DNA from: JBBQXH01 sp963710975
GTDB lineage: Bacteria; Actinomycetota; Thermoleophilia; Gaiellales; Gaiellaceae
Direction of reading: 5' to 3'
DNA: 64,000 bases
NCBI GenBank assembly: GCA_963710975.1
Contig: CAVQCG010000004.1
Coordinates: 310,001-374,000, forward strand
A program made the translations under genes and the position numbers. How positions within the stretch are numbered: position 1 is the first letter of the stretch; every line of letters begins with the position of its first letter. The notes below the pieces were generated by a model, which saw nothing but the letters and a program-made list of their open reading frames with translations, ran no database searches and was not told the DNA's origin. Of the stretch, positions 27,264 through 35,231 are shown piece by piece.

Positions 27264-27737
27264 GTGGATGATCGGGCGGTGGTCTCGTGGCAGCTTGGCC
27301 GGCCCGTCCGTGCGTTGCGCCGGGTGGCTGTCCGCTGCCCCCATGGATTCCCCGCCGTGACCGAGCAGGCGCCCCGTGCGGACGACGGGACGCCCTTCCC
27401 GACGACGTTCTGGCTCACCTGCCCCTGGCTCGTCGCGGCGATTTCGAGGCTCGAGGCGGGTGGCGGAGTCGCCCGCTGGTCCGAGGCCACGACGGCGGAC
27501 CCGGTTCTCGCGGAGAGTCTCGCCGAGGGGACGGCGGAGCAGAGACGTCTCCGGCCTGAGCTCGCGGGCGGCATCGCCGGGAGCAAGAACCCCACGCGGC
27601 TCAAGTGTCTCCATGCGCACGTGGCCTTCGCGCTCGCCCGCCCCGGCTACCGCCTCGGCGAGCACATCGCCGAGGAAGCAGGGGAGCGATGGTGTCCGGA
27701 TGGACGCTGCGAGGCGGCCGTGACCGACCGGGCGTGA
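27264..27737 (+). CDS. DUF501 domain-containing protein
   Basis: 157 aa, DUF501 (Rv1025-type), unknown function. Conserved features: GRPVRALRRVAVRCPHGFP, FPTTFWLTCPWLV, SRLEAGGGV, KCLHAHVAFALA and a C-terminal CPDGRC pair. GTG start 4 bases after ftsB. The eno-ftsB-DUF501 order is an actinomycete hallmark; the exopolyphosphatase gene usually following is missing here. The stop overlaps the next GTG (GTGA). Confidence 0.9.
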   Translation: MDDRAVVSWQLGRPVRALRRVAVRCPHGFPAVTEQAPRADDGTPFPTTFWLTCPWLVAAISRLEAGGGVARWSEATTADPVLAESLAEGTAEQRRLRPELAGGIAGSKNPTRLKCLHAHVAFALARPGYRLGEHIAEEAGERWCPDGRCEAAVTDRA

Positions 27738-28045
27738 TCGACAGCGCGCGCTACCAGTGGGACGAGGGGAGCCGTCGGCTGGCGGGCGAGGCGGCAGATC
27801 CGGAGCGGTACCGGCAACTGTGCGATCTCGTGGATGCGGCCTGCGCGGAGCTGCGGCGACGGTTCGGCCAGCACTTCACCCTCGCCGAGCTCGCCGCAGC
27901 CCACGCGGAGGCCGAGGACTGGGTCCGGGATCTCGTGCGGGACGATGTCCCGCCCAGCCCGAGGGTCGGGATCCGGGATGCCGCGCTCGTGCAGGACGCC
28001 GCGTTCTCCCTCTACGCCCGGGGGGCCGGCGACTACCGGCCGTAG
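27734..28045 (+). CDS. Small conserved-looking soluble protein, unknown function
   Basis: 103 aa, predicted all-helical, Ala/Arg/Glu-rich (AEDWVRDLVRDDVPPSPRVG). GTG start overlaps the DUF501 stop as GTGA, so translation is coupled. It occupies the position where ppx is found in mycobacteria but has no resemblance to a phosphatase. No recognised domain. Confidence 0.65.
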   Translation: MIDSARYQWDEGSRRLAGEAADPERYRQLCDLVDAACAELRRRFGQHFTLAELAAAHAEAEDWVRDLVRDDVPPSPRVGIRDAALVQDAAFSLYARGAGDYRP

Positions 28046-28048
28046 ACT
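28043..28048 (+). promoter_or_regulatory. -10-like TAGACT, leaderless promoter
   Basis: TAGACT overlaps the upstream stop and ends exactly 6 bases before the GTG at 28055. Confidence 0.4.
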
Positions 28049-28054
28049 TGCCCC

Positions 28055-28333
28055 GTGGAGGGGCAGCCGGTCGAGCCGCAGAGCGATCCCACGCCCCGGG
28101 GAGTGCCCCGTCGTGCGCCCGGGCAACGCCCACGCCGGCGAGGCCGGCCGTGGGTACTGCTCGTCGTGTGGGCGCTCGTCATCGCAGTGGTGTTCTTCGT
28201 CGGTCTCGCCATCGGTCGCGCGCTCGAGGACGCGCCGACTCCGGGTGGCACTCAGACGCTCGTGCGTACGCTCAAGCCGTCCACCGTCGGCCCCTCGGCG
28301 ACGGTCACGGTCAAGACTGGATCAGAGCCCTAG
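28055..28333 (+). CDS. Small single-pass membrane protein
   Basis: 92 aa: Pro/Arg-rich N-terminal ~30 residues, one strong transmembrane helix (about 31-53), then a Thr/Val-rich extracytoplasmic tail of ~35 residues. GTG start just after a TAGACT box. No recognised family. Convergent with the next minus-strand membrane gene, 9 bases away. Confidence 0.6.
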   Translation: MEGQPVEPQSDPTPRGVPRRAPGQRPRRRGRPWVLLVVWALVIAVVFFVGLAIGRALEDAPTPGGTQTLVRTLKPSTVGPSATVTVKTGSEP

Positions 28334-28342
28334 GGTGTTCCT

Positions 28343-28771
28343 TCAGAGCTCGTCGTTCGCCTTCAGGAAGCCGGCGAGGACGAGCAGCACCGCCGCAGCG
28401 AGACTGATGTAGATCCCGATTCCGCGTCCGCTCCCGGCAAAGCGATCCGGGATGTCGATCAGCCGGACGAGAACCAGCACCGTCCCCACCGCGCCGATGC
28501 CTGCGACGATCGCGCCGAGCGGGATGCTGGGTGGGAGCTCGAAGCCCGTCACGCTGAGGATCAGCAGCACGAGCCCGGCGAGACCGACGAAGAACACCAG
28601 CTTGCCGATCGTCCCGGTGTGCCAGCCGATCACCGAGAGCGTGTAGCTCGGGCCGGCGGCCGCGTACCAGCCCATGAACGCGCTGAGCGAGAGAACGAGA
28701 GCAGAAACCCAGGCCAACATGTCACCCGGGCTCCCGATGACCCGCAGCTCACGCCTGCCGGGTTCGGTCAT
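28343..28771 (-). CDS. Four-helix integral membrane protein, unknown function
   Basis: 142 aa with four hydrophobic helices (residues ~17-36, 52-75, 80-101, 112-136) separated by short loops, one with GPSYTLSVIGWHTG. The pattern resembles small actinomycete membrane proteins of unknown function. It heads a minus-strand pair with the 79 aa membrane protein upstream. Confidence 0.65.
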   Translation of the reverse strand: MTEPGRRELRVIGSPGDMLAWVSALVLSLSAFMGWYAAAGPSYTLSVIGWHTGTIGKLVFFVGLAGLVLLILSVTGFELPPSIPLGAIVAGIGAVGTVLVLVRLIDIPDRFAGSGRGIGIYISLAAAVLLVLAGFLKANDEL

Positions 28772-28801
28772 CGTGTCAGGGCTGACCGGACCATCGCCGC
28801 T

Positions 28802-29041
28802 CTAGATCCCGAACACGGACTGGATCTGCGCCCAGATGGTGACGCTCAGGAAGACGGCGAGCAGCAGGAGGGTCGAGACCAGGATCCAGAACCGCCGGCG
28901 GGCCTGCTTTCTCTCGCGCCTGTGCTCGATCCGTGCGACCCGCTTCCGTCGGTGCTCGATGAAGGCGCGTCTGACCGCATGCGGATCGTCGATCGGGGGC
29001 GCGCTCTCTTCGGTGCGCTGGCGTGGGGCGCTCAGGGCCAT
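28802..29041 (-). CDS. Small basic single-pass membrane protein
   Basis: 79 aa: acidic/basic N-terminus, a very basic stretch (EHRRKRVARIEHRRERKQARRR) and a C-terminal transmembrane helix (about 52-75), so probably tail-anchored. The ATG at 29041 lies 30 bases downstream of the 142 aa gene's direction of travel. Longer readings of this frame start inside the divergent GDPD gene and were rejected. Confidence 0.55.
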   Translation of the reverse strand: MALSAPRQRTEESAPPIDDPHAVRRAFIEHRRKRVARIEHRRERKQARRRFWILVSTLLLLAVFLSVTIWAQIQSVFGI

Positions 29042-29096
29042 GTGAAGGAATTGTCGCCTTTCGAGGCGACGGACGCAAACTGGCAAGCTACGCGGG

Positions 29097-29843
29097 ATGG
29101 CCGCCGGCGGGAACGGATATGTCCGAGTAGGACACAAGGGTGCCGCAGCGCTCGCCCCTGAGAACACGATCGAATCGCTCGCCGCCGCACTTGCTCATGG
29201 TGTCGACATGGTCGAGTTCGACGTGGTCGATGCGCCTGACGGACGGCTGGTTCTCGCTCATTCCCGCGAGGAGATCCGGGCCGGAGCCGTTCACCTCGAC
29301 GATGCACTCGCGTTTCTCGCATCTCAGGCGCCGATCTCGACGGGGATCGACCTCGATCTGAAATGGCACGGGTTCGAAGCACAGGTCGTGGAGGCTCTCG
29401 TGCGCCACGATTGTGTCGAGCGCACGATCGCATGCTCGTTCTTTTCCCGCAGCCTGAGGGCACTACGCGTGCTCGAGCCCGAGCTACGGACCGGTATCTC
29501 GTACCCGTGGGATCGGCGGGGCATCTCTTCGAGACGTCTCCTCAAGCCGGTTGCCCGGGCGGGTGCAGCCACGCTCAAACGGGCTCTGCCGTACCGCATC
29601 GGCGGGATGATCGGGGCCGCGGAGGCAGGCGCGGCGATGATCCACTTCTCGGTCCTCTCGCGCGCTTCGGTCGAGCGGTGCCATGCCCTCGGCGCGTCGG
29701 TCTTCGTGTGGACCGTGGACGAGGAGGCGTTGCTCGACGAGGTCGTCGCGCTTGGCGTCGACGGCGTCATCTCGAACGATCCGAGGATCTTCGGGTCTCG
29801 CGAAGAACACGTCCTTCGTGAGGATCACCATTTTGGTGCGTAG
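29097..29843 (+). CDS. Glycerophosphodiester phosphodiesterase family protein
   Basis: 248 aa GDPD TIM barrel that hydrolyses glycerophosphodiesters to glycerol-3-phosphate. GHKGAAALAPENTIES (H-[RK]-G and ENT), VEFDVVDAPDGRLVLAHS (ExD, H) and C-terminal VFVWTVDEE with GVDGVISNDPRIF are diagnostic. No signal peptide, so cytoplasmic. ATG 29097. Confidence 0.9.
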   Translation: MAAGGNGYVRVGHKGAAALAPENTIESLAAALAHGVDMVEFDVVDAPDGRLVLAHSREEIRAGAVHLDDALAFLASQAPISTGIDLDLKWHGFEAQVVEALVRHDCVERTIACSFFSRSLRALRVLEPELRTGISYPWDRRGISSRRLLKPVARAGAATLKRALPYRIGGMIGAAEAGAAMIHFSVLSRASVERCHALGASVFVWTVDEEALLDEVVALGVDGVISNDPRIFGSREEHVLREDHHFGA

Positions 29844-29862
29844 CGCTGACGGGCTCGGTCGC

Positions 29863-29868
29863 TAGAAT
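29863..29868 (+). promoter_or_regulatory. -10-like TAGAAT, leaderless promoter of the L,D-transpeptidase gene
   Basis: TAGAAT is near consensus and ends 7 bases before GTG 29876, but only 1 base before GTG 29870. It therefore favours 29876 as the start. Confidence 0.5.
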
Positions 29869-29875
29869 CGTGTCC

Positions 29876-30877
29876 GTGCTTCGCCGAATCGCGATCCTTC
29901 TCGTCGCGGTCGCCGCTGTGGCCGTGCCGCTGGCCAGCGCCGACGATGCTCCGCCGCCTGCCGAGACCGGCGGGACGACCGACACCGGTGGTACGACCGC
30001 TCCGGGGGTCATCGCAGCGGGAGTCACAGTCTACGGCGTCGACGTCGGCGGGATGACCGCCGACCAGGCGAAGATCACCGTTCAGGCGGCGTTCGACACC
30101 GCCGTGCAGTTCACGTGGAAGAAGCGGCACTGGTGGGCTGCCCCGGATCGTCTCGGCGGGAAGGCATACGTCGCCGGCGCGGTGAACCGGGCGCTCACGG
30201 CAGTCCCGGGACGTGCGATCACGATGGTCGTGACGGTCAAGGGCGCTGTCCTCGACGACTACGTGGCCTACCTGAACCGCAACTTCGCCCAATCTCCGAA
30301 GAACTCGACACTGCGGCTGGTCAATCTGAGGCCGAGAATCTCAAAGCCGCGGGACGGCCTCGACATCAACGAGTCGGCCATGCGCAAGTCGATCATCCGG
30401 GCGCTGAAGTCCGGCGACCGGGGGCCGCTGACGCTCGAGGCGACAGTCGTCAAGCCGACGGTGACCCTCAAGAACTTCGGGCCGATCATCGTGATTCGGC
30501 GGATCTCGAATCAGCTCTACCTCTACCGGGGGCAGCGCTTCTGGCGGAAGTTCGGGGTTGCCACCGGGCAGTCGGCGTATCCCACGCCGACCGGCAATTT
30601 CTCGATCGCCGAGATGTGGAAGAACCCCTGGTGGTATCCGCCGCCCGACTCCGATTGGGCGAAGGACGCGAAGCCGATTCCGCCGGGGCCCGGCAACCCG
30701 CTCGGCACGCGGTGGATGGGTCTGACGGCGCCCCTCGTCGGAATTCACGGAACTCCCGACTCAGCCTCGATCGGCTACTCCGCGTCGCACGGGTGCATCC
30801 GCATGCTGATCCCGGACGCCGAGTGGCTCTTCGCGCACGTCAGAGTCGGCACGCCGGTCTTCATCCGGAACGCGTAG
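29876..30877 (+). CDS. Secreted L,D-transpeptidase (YkuD) with N-terminal peptidoglycan-binding-like domain
   Basis: 333 aa from GTG 29876 (335 aa from GTG 29870). Signal peptide to about residue 22 (LASADD), a Gly/Thr linker, a YoaR/PG_binding_4-like domain (~55-190) and a YkuD catalytic domain with HGTPDSASIGYSASHGCIRM, containing the His and the SHGC nucleophile Cys. Makes 3-3 peptidoglycan cross-links or anchors proteins. The -10 spacing decides the start. Confidence 0.92.
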   Translation: MLRRIAILLVAVAAVAVPLASADDAPPPAETGGTTDTGGTTAPGVIAAGVTVYGVDVGGMTADQAKITVQAAFDTAVQFTWKKRHWWAAPDRLGGKAYVAGAVNRALTAVPGRAITMVVTVKGAVLDDYVAYLNRNFAQSPKNSTLRLVNLRPRISKPRDGLDINESAMRKSIIRALKSGDRGPLTLEATVVKPTVTLKNFGPIIVIRRISNQLYLYRGQRFWRKFGVATGQSAYPTPTGNFSIAEMWKNPWWYPPPDSDWAKDAKPIPPGPGNPLGTRWMGLTAPLVGIHGTPDSASIGYSASHGCIRMLIPDAEWLFAHVRVGTPVFIRNA

Positions 30878-30915
30878 CCGGCGCTCGACCTGCGCCGCAG
30901 ATCGCGGGCCGGCAG

Positions 30916-30921
30916 TACGCT
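30916..30921 (+). promoter_or_regulatory. -10-like TACGCT upstream of the TlpA-like gene
   Basis: TACGCT ends 9 bases before ATG 30931; probable start of a leaderless tlpA-ccmH-ccdA transcript. Confidence 0.4.
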
Positions 30922-30930
30922 TAGTCGCCA

Positions 30931-31524
30931 ATGGCTCTGCGCGGCAAGCTCGTCCTGCAGATCGCCGCGGTTGGCGTCGTCTGCCTTCTCCTCGCCCTGC
31001 TGGGCTGGCAGCTTGCCTCCAGGCAGGCAGGCCAGGACGTCGCCTCGGGGGTGGCGAAGGGCTCGAATCCGGTGGCTCCGACCTTCACGCTCCCGACGCT
31101 CTCGGGGGACGAGACCATCGATCTCGCCGCCTACCGCGGCAAGGCCGTCGTTCTGAACTTCTGGGCCTCGTGGTGCGTTCCCTGTCGTGAAGAGGCGCCG
31201 CGGCTTCAGGCCGCCTGGGAGGAGTGGAAGGACAAGGGCGTGGTCGTCGTCGGGATCGACTCGCAGGATTTCATCGGAGATGCCGCAGGATTCGTCGACA
31301 AGTACGGCTTGACGTATCCGAACGTTCACGACGGGCCAGGCGCAACGCTGGGCCATTTCGGCGTCACCGGATTCCCGGAGACCTGGTTCGTGAACCGTGA
31401 GGGCAAGCTCGTCGGGGAGCGTGTCCAGGGCCCCGTGACCGAGCGGCAATTGAACGACAACATCGCACTCGCTCTCGAGCAGGGCGCAGAGGCCGCTGGA
31501 TCGACCGATCCGGAGTCACGCTGA
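30931..31524 (+). CDS. TlpA/ResA-type membrane-anchored thiol-disulfide oxidoreductase
   Basis: 197 aa. N-terminal transmembrane anchor (residues ~8-27), then a thioredoxin fold facing outward with WCVPC at about residue 75, LNFWASWC context, and the cis-Pro loop GVTGFPETWFV. It reduces apocytochrome c or other extracytoplasmic thiols, taking electrons from CcdA encoded two genes on. Stop is 1 base before ccmH. Confidence 0.9.
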   Translation: MALRGKLVLQIAAVGVVCLLLALLGWQLASRQAGQDVASGVAKGSNPVAPTFTLPTLSGDETIDLAAYRGKAVVLNFWASWCVPCREEAPRLQAAWEEWKDKGVVVVGIDSQDFIGDAAGFVDKYGLTYPNVHDGPGATLGHFGVTGFPETWFVNREGKLVGERVQGPVTERQLNDNIALALEQGAEAAGSTDPESR

Positions 31525-31525
31525 C

Positions 31526-32002
31526 GTGGTGCGGCGCGTCGTTCTCTCGCTGATCGCAGCACTCGTGCTCGCTGCGCCCGCGCTCGCGAGCGAGCAGAGC
31601 CCGACACTCGCCGAGCTCGAGAACGAGGTCAACTGCCCGACCTGCCACACGGTGCTCGCCCTCTCGAACAGCCCGATCGCACAGCGGATGCGTGTCTTCA
31701 TCCGAGGGCGTATCGCGGCGGGGGACACGAAGAGCGAAATCAAGGCGAAGCTCGTCGACCAGTTCGGTGAAGCGGTGCTGGCGGCCCCACCGAAGAAGGG
31801 CTTCAACCTGCTGGCCTGGCTTCTGCCGTTCATCGGCCTCGGCATCGCGGCCGCCGTGGTGGGCGCCCTCGCCTGGCGCTGGACGAGATCGTCGAGGGCG
31901 AAGCGGGCGGGGCCCGGCGATCCCGCCCTGAACGGTCACCGCCGGCTCGACCCCGAGCTCGAGCGGCGCCTCGACGAGGAGCTCGCCCGGTACGACGGCT
32001 GA
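31526..32002 (+). CDS. CcmH/CycL-type cytochrome c maturation protein
   Basis: 158 aa. Signal peptide (~1-22), the CcmH thiol motif as NCPTCHTVLALSNSP (CxxC), a KLVDQFGEAVLAAPPKKGFN stretch and one transmembrane helix (~96-118), ending in a basic/acidic tail. In haem-lyase systems it reduces apocytochrome c or holds it for CcmF. No ccmF is seen in the window. GTG start. Confidence 0.87.
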   Translation: MVRRVVLSLIAALVLAAPALASEQSPTLAELENEVNCPTCHTVLALSNSPIAQRMRVFIRGRIAAGDTKSEIKAKLVDQFGEAVLAAPPKKGFNLLAWLLPFIGLGIAAAVVGALAWRWTRSSRAKRAGPGDPALNGHRRLDPELERRLDEELARYDG

Positions 32003-32014
32003 CGGAGACCGTCG

Positions 32015-32713
32015 ATGGAAGCGAAGATCCCCCTCGCCTTCCTGGCCGGTCTTCTCTCGTTCGTGACGCCGTGCGTTCTCCCGCTCGTGCCGGGATACCT
32101 CGCGGCCGTCTCGGGGTCGCAGCCCGGCGTGGCCGGCCGGAAGGTCGTCATCGCCAGCCTGCCGTTCGTCGCCGGCTTCACGGTCGTCTTCGTCCTCCTC
32201 GGCACGGTCATCGCGGGCGCCGGCGGGCTCATCGACGACCCGCGCCTCGTCAAGCAGATCGCCGGAATCGTGATCGTCGTCCTCGGGCTCGCGTTCATGG
32301 GGCTGTTGCCGCTTCCGTACCTCGACCGCCTTGCTGCCCCCGGGCTGCTCGAGGAGGCGCGTGGGAGCGGCTCGCGTGTCCTCCTCGGCGGTGCGTTCGC
32401 GGTCTGCGCCGCTCCCTGCGTCGGGCCGGTGCTTGCCTCGATCCTCGCCCTTGCCTCGAACTCGACGACCGCGTGGAAGGGCGCGATCCTCCTCGCCGTC
32501 TACTCCCTCGGCCTCGCCGTGCCGTTCCTCCTCGTGGGGATCGGCTTCGGTCGGGTGATGAGCGCCTCGCGCTGGCTCCGCGACCACTACGGCACCGTGA
32601 GGGTCGTGAGCGGCGGGATTCTCGTGGCGATCGGGCTCCTGCTCTTCTTCGGGCGCGACTGGTGGCTCAACTCCGGGATCAGCCATGTCCGCGACTTCCT
32701 GGGTATCGGCTGA
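32015..32713 (+). CDS. ccdA: CcdA/DsbD-type thiol-electron transporter
   Basis: 232 aa, six hydrophobic helices. The two redox cysteines lie in FVTPCVLPLVPGYL (helix 1) and AVCAAPCVGPVL (helix 4), the pattern that moves reducing equivalents across the membrane to TlpA/ResA. Its 3' end overlaps by 35 bases the convergent DUF309 gene. Confidence 0.92.
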   Translation: MEAKIPLAFLAGLLSFVTPCVLPLVPGYLAAVSGSQPGVAGRKVVIASLPFVAGFTVVFVLLGTVIAGAGGLIDDPRLVKQIAGIVIVVLGLAFMGLLPLPYLDRLAAPGLLEEARGSGSRVLLGGAFAVCAAPCVGPVLASILALASNSTTAWKGAILLAVYSLGLAVPFLLVGIGFGRVMSASRWLRDHYGTVRVVSGGILVAIGLLLFFGRDWWLNSGISHVRDFLGIG

Positions 32714-33044
32714 TGACGACCGGCGGGAGCTCCGGGAACGTCCCGCGGGCTGCTGCGATTCCCTCGAGCAGCACATCGACGCGGAGGCCGCGGTAGCGGG
32801 GTGCGTACGGCTTCAGGCGACGAGTGGCCTTCTCGAGCTGGCGGTCACAACCCACACGATTGTGGCGCTCGGACTGATACCAGGCCACCGCAACGTGGAC
32901 GAGCCCCTGGAAGAAGTCTCGCTCGGACGCCCCGCATGAACGCCATGCCAGCTCGAGCTCTTCGTGTGCCTCGAAGTATGCGCCGGCACCGATGAGCGCC
33001 AGGCCGGCCTCGTAGGCGGCTTCGACGGGGTCGGTCTCCGTCAT
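32679..33044 (-). CDS. DUF309 family protein
   Basis: 121 aa helical protein with the DUF309 signature YFEAHEELELAWR (residues ~26-38) and DFFQGLVHVAVAWYQ. Function unknown; the HEEL motif resembles a metal site. ATG 33044 is preceded by GAAGGGA. The longer GTG start at 33062 has no ribosome site. Divergent from the receiver-like gene and convergent with ccdA. Confidence 0.85.
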   Translation of the reverse strand: MTETDPVEAAYEAGLALIGAGAYFEAHEELELAWRSCGASERDFFQGLVHVAVAWYQSERHNRVGCDRQLEKATRRLKPYAPRYRGLRVDVLLEGIAAARGTFPELPPVVISRYPGSRGHG

Positions 33045-33075
33045 GCGGTCCCTTCTCGCCACCCGGAAGTGGTGC

Positions 33076-33081
33076 TACGCT
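33076..33081 (+). promoter_or_regulatory. -10-like TACGCT, leaderless promoter
   Basis: Ends 7 bases before GTG 33089 but only 1 base before ATG 33083, so it argues for the downstream start. Confidence 0.4.
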
Positions 33082-33088
33082 CATGCGC

Positions 33089-33397
33089 GTGGCGACGATC
33101 CTGGTGGCTGGGGTCGATCTCTTCTTCCGCGGGAAGCTCGACGTGCTCCTCGGGAAGACGCACCGGCTTGTCACGACGGAGAGCATCGATCCGCCCGACC
33201 TGGTGATCGTCGACATCGCGCGCGTCGATCCAGATGAGGTCGCCGACGCCTATCCGGAGACCCCGATTCTCGGGTTCACGAACCACACGGACACCGACGG
33301 ATTGCGACGAGCGAAGTCCGCGGGATTCGACCGCGTCGTCGCACGGTCCGCGCTCGCCGAGCGCGCTCCCCAGCTGGTCGACGAGCTCGTGCAGTAG
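33089..33397 (+). CDS. Small receiver-like (CheY-fold?) protein, unknown function
   Basis: 102 aa, alternating beta/alpha pattern like a response-regulator receiver: ATILVAGVDLFF, DLVIVDIARVDPDEV, PILGFTNHTD, GFDRVVARSALAER. The phosphorylation Asp could be in VIVDIAR, but the acidic pocket at the N-terminus is not obvious, so it may be a pseudo-receiver. Start GTG 33089 rather than ATG 33083 because of the -10 spacing. Confidence 0.6.
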   Translation: MATILVAGVDLFFRGKLDVLLGKTHRLVTTESIDPPDLVIVDIARVDPDEVADAYPETPILGFTNHTDTDGLRRAKSAGFDRVVARSALAERAPQLVDELVQ

Positions 33398-33423
33398 CCG
33401 GCCTGCGCGTCTCGTCGAGTCGT

Positions 33424-33429
33424 TAGACT
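33424..33429 (+). promoter_or_regulatory. -10-like TAGACT, leaderless promoter of ferredoxin gene
   Basis: TAGACT ends 8 bases before ATG 33438; no Shine-Dalgarno is present between them. Confidence 0.45.
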
Positions 33430-33437
33430 CACGGCCT

Positions 33438-33749
33438 ATGACGTACATCATCGCCGAGCCGTGCATCGACATCAAAGACAAGTCCTGCGTGGACGTGTGT
33501 CCCGTGGACTGCATCCACGAAGCCGACCGGCAGCTCGTCATCGACCCCGAGGAATGCATCGACTGTGGAGCATGCGAACCGGAATGCCCGGTCGAGGCGA
33601 TCTTCCCCGAGGACGCGCTCCCCGAGAAATGGGAGCCCTTCGTCCGGATCAACTACGCCTATCCCGAGGGCATGGACGTGGTCGACCCGCTCGTCGAGGC
33701 CTACGCGACCGAGCACAACGTCCAGAACCCTCCCCTCGAATCCCGCTAG
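33438..33749 (+). CDS. fdxA: 7Fe ferredoxin (FdxA type)
   Basis: 103 aa. N-terminal MTYIIAEPCIDIKDKSC is the FdxA hallmark. CVDVCPVDCIH supplies the [3Fe-4S] set and CIDCGACEPECPVEAI the [4Fe-4S] set, followed by the long C-terminal extension (WEPFVRINYAYPEG). Low-potential electron carrier in the cytoplasm. Convergent with the MFS gene, 6 bases apart. Confidence 0.95.
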   Translation: MTYIIAEPCIDIKDKSCVDVCPVDCIHEADRQLVIDPEECIDCGACEPECPVEAIFPEDALPEKWEPFVRINYAYPEGMDVVDPLVEAYATEHNVQNPPLESR

Positions 33750-33755
33750 AGGGAG

Positions 33756-35069
33756 CTAGGCCGGCGTGAGCCGGAGCGCCAGCGGGATCGCGCGCTCGAG
33801 CCCGACCGCCGCCCCAGCGGCGAGCAGGCAGACGACCGCTGCCAGGGGCCACAGGGCGAACGGCGCTGCAGCGAGCACGAACCCTCCCACCGCCGGCCCG
33901 ATGACGTACCCGAGCTCCCACGAGCCGGACGAGATCGCCCAGTAGCGGCCTTCGAGCTCCTTCGGGGCGAGGTCCGCGACGAGAGGTCCGTAGTTCGGTC
34001 CGTGGAAGCATTCGCCGATGCCGTAGACGACCGCTGCGGCTGCGAAGACGACAGCCGCCGCGACGCCCTCGAACGTGGCACCGCCAAACTCGACGAGTAT
34101 CCAGGCGCCCGCCCACAAGATGGGAGCCAGCGCGAGCGCGCGCATGCGGGAGTGCCCCTCGAGCGCTTTCGCGACGGGAAGCTGGAAGATGACGAGGGCA
34201 AGCATCGCGGCGAGGAAGACGAGGCCGATGCCCGTCTCGCTGACGCCCGCCTCGTTCTTCGCGAACACCGGCAGCAGCTCGAGCTGGGCATTGCCGACGG
34301 AGATCAGGATGACGTTGAGTGCGATGAGGGCCATGAAGGGCCGGTGGCGAAGCACGGCCGCATATCCCGTCCGGCGGCCCGAAGGCGCGCGCTTCAAGGA
34401 CGCCGGGGCCGCGGGAGGCTTGACGCCGACGAGGACGAGCGCGTAGAGAAGCGACGAGGCAACATTGACGGCGAACAGGACCGTGAACGTCTGAGGATCG
34501 TCAGTCCGTGCAATCAGACCTCCCACGAGCCCACCGAGCCCGAGGCCGAGGTTGAGGAACGTCCGCTGGAGACCCCAGGCTGCGTGACGCCGGGTTGCGG
34601 GGACGAGTCTGGAGAGGAACGTCAGCTGCGCTGGCCAGAAGCCACCACTGCCGATGCCGACGAGCAGGGCAGCCAGAAAGGCCTGCCACGGCACCTGAAC
34701 GAGAGGGAAGAGCCCGTAGCCGAGGGCGAGCAGGGCGAGTGCGATCCAGAGCATTCGCCGGGGCCCGACTCTGTCGACGACGGAGCCGACGCCAAGTCCC
34801 GTGACCAGTCCGGCGCCGCCGATCGTCGCGACGACGAGGCCGGCCGTCCCGAGCCCGATCTCACGCACGTTGTGGAGGTAGATGACCAGGAACGGGAAAG
34901 AAACGCCCGTTCCGAAGGCGTTGACGAGGAAGCCGAGCTCGAGTGTCCACGCGGCGCGCGACAGGCGCGGATCGAGACCCGCGAAATAGGCGCGAGCGCC
35001 GGTCACACCTCGGACAGCTCGGACAGCGCCGACCAGACCTCGAGCTTCTGGCGTATTTCGCTTAACCAA
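33756..35069 (-). CDS. MFS transporter
   Basis: 437 aa with about 12 hydrophobic helices. The motif-A loop GSVVDRVGPRRMLW follows helix 2 and a central loop has basic residues (LKRAPSGRRTG). Drug/proton antiporter-like (MdtH/YceL group), substrate unknown. TTG start at 35069, the only start giving the conserved first helix with a short leader. This is the last intact gene before the eroded region. Confidence 0.85.
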   Translation of the reverse strand: MVKRNTPEARGLVGAVRAVRGVTGARAYFAGLDPRLSRAAWTLELGFLVNAFGTGVSFPFLVIYLHNVREIGLGTAGLVVATIGGAGLVTGLGVGSVVDRVGPRRMLWIALALLALGYGLFPLVQVPWQAFLAALLVGIGSGGFWPAQLTFLSRLVPATRRHAAWGLQRTFLNLGLGLGGLVGGLIARTDDPQTFTVLFAVNVASSLLYALVLVGVKPPAAPASLKRAPSGRRTGYAAVLRHRPFMALIALNVILISVGNAQLELLPVFAKNEAGVSETGIGLVFLAAMLALVIFQLPVAKALEGHSRMRALALAPILWAGAWILVEFGGATFEGVAAAVVFAAAAVVYGIGECFHGPNYGPLVADLAPKELEGRYWAISSGSWELGYVIGPAVGGFVLAAAPFALWPLAAVVCLLAAGAAVGLERAIPLALRLTPA

Positions 35070-35231
35070 GACATCTAGGCGTACTTTCTACCGAAATCAT
35101 CTACCTATCTGACGTACGGCTCTAGACGGGGCCGGCGGGCTGCCCGGCTGCCGTACCCGGGCAAGCCCTTTACACACCGGTGACCGTCCCCGCACCGGAC
35201 GGGTTCGCGCCGGTCACTGTCGGTCCTTCCG

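Noticed and set aside
31364..32776. 470 aa minus-strand frame
   Set aside because: Antisense of ccmH and ccdA, both of which have clear motifs; charged low-complexity text without structure.
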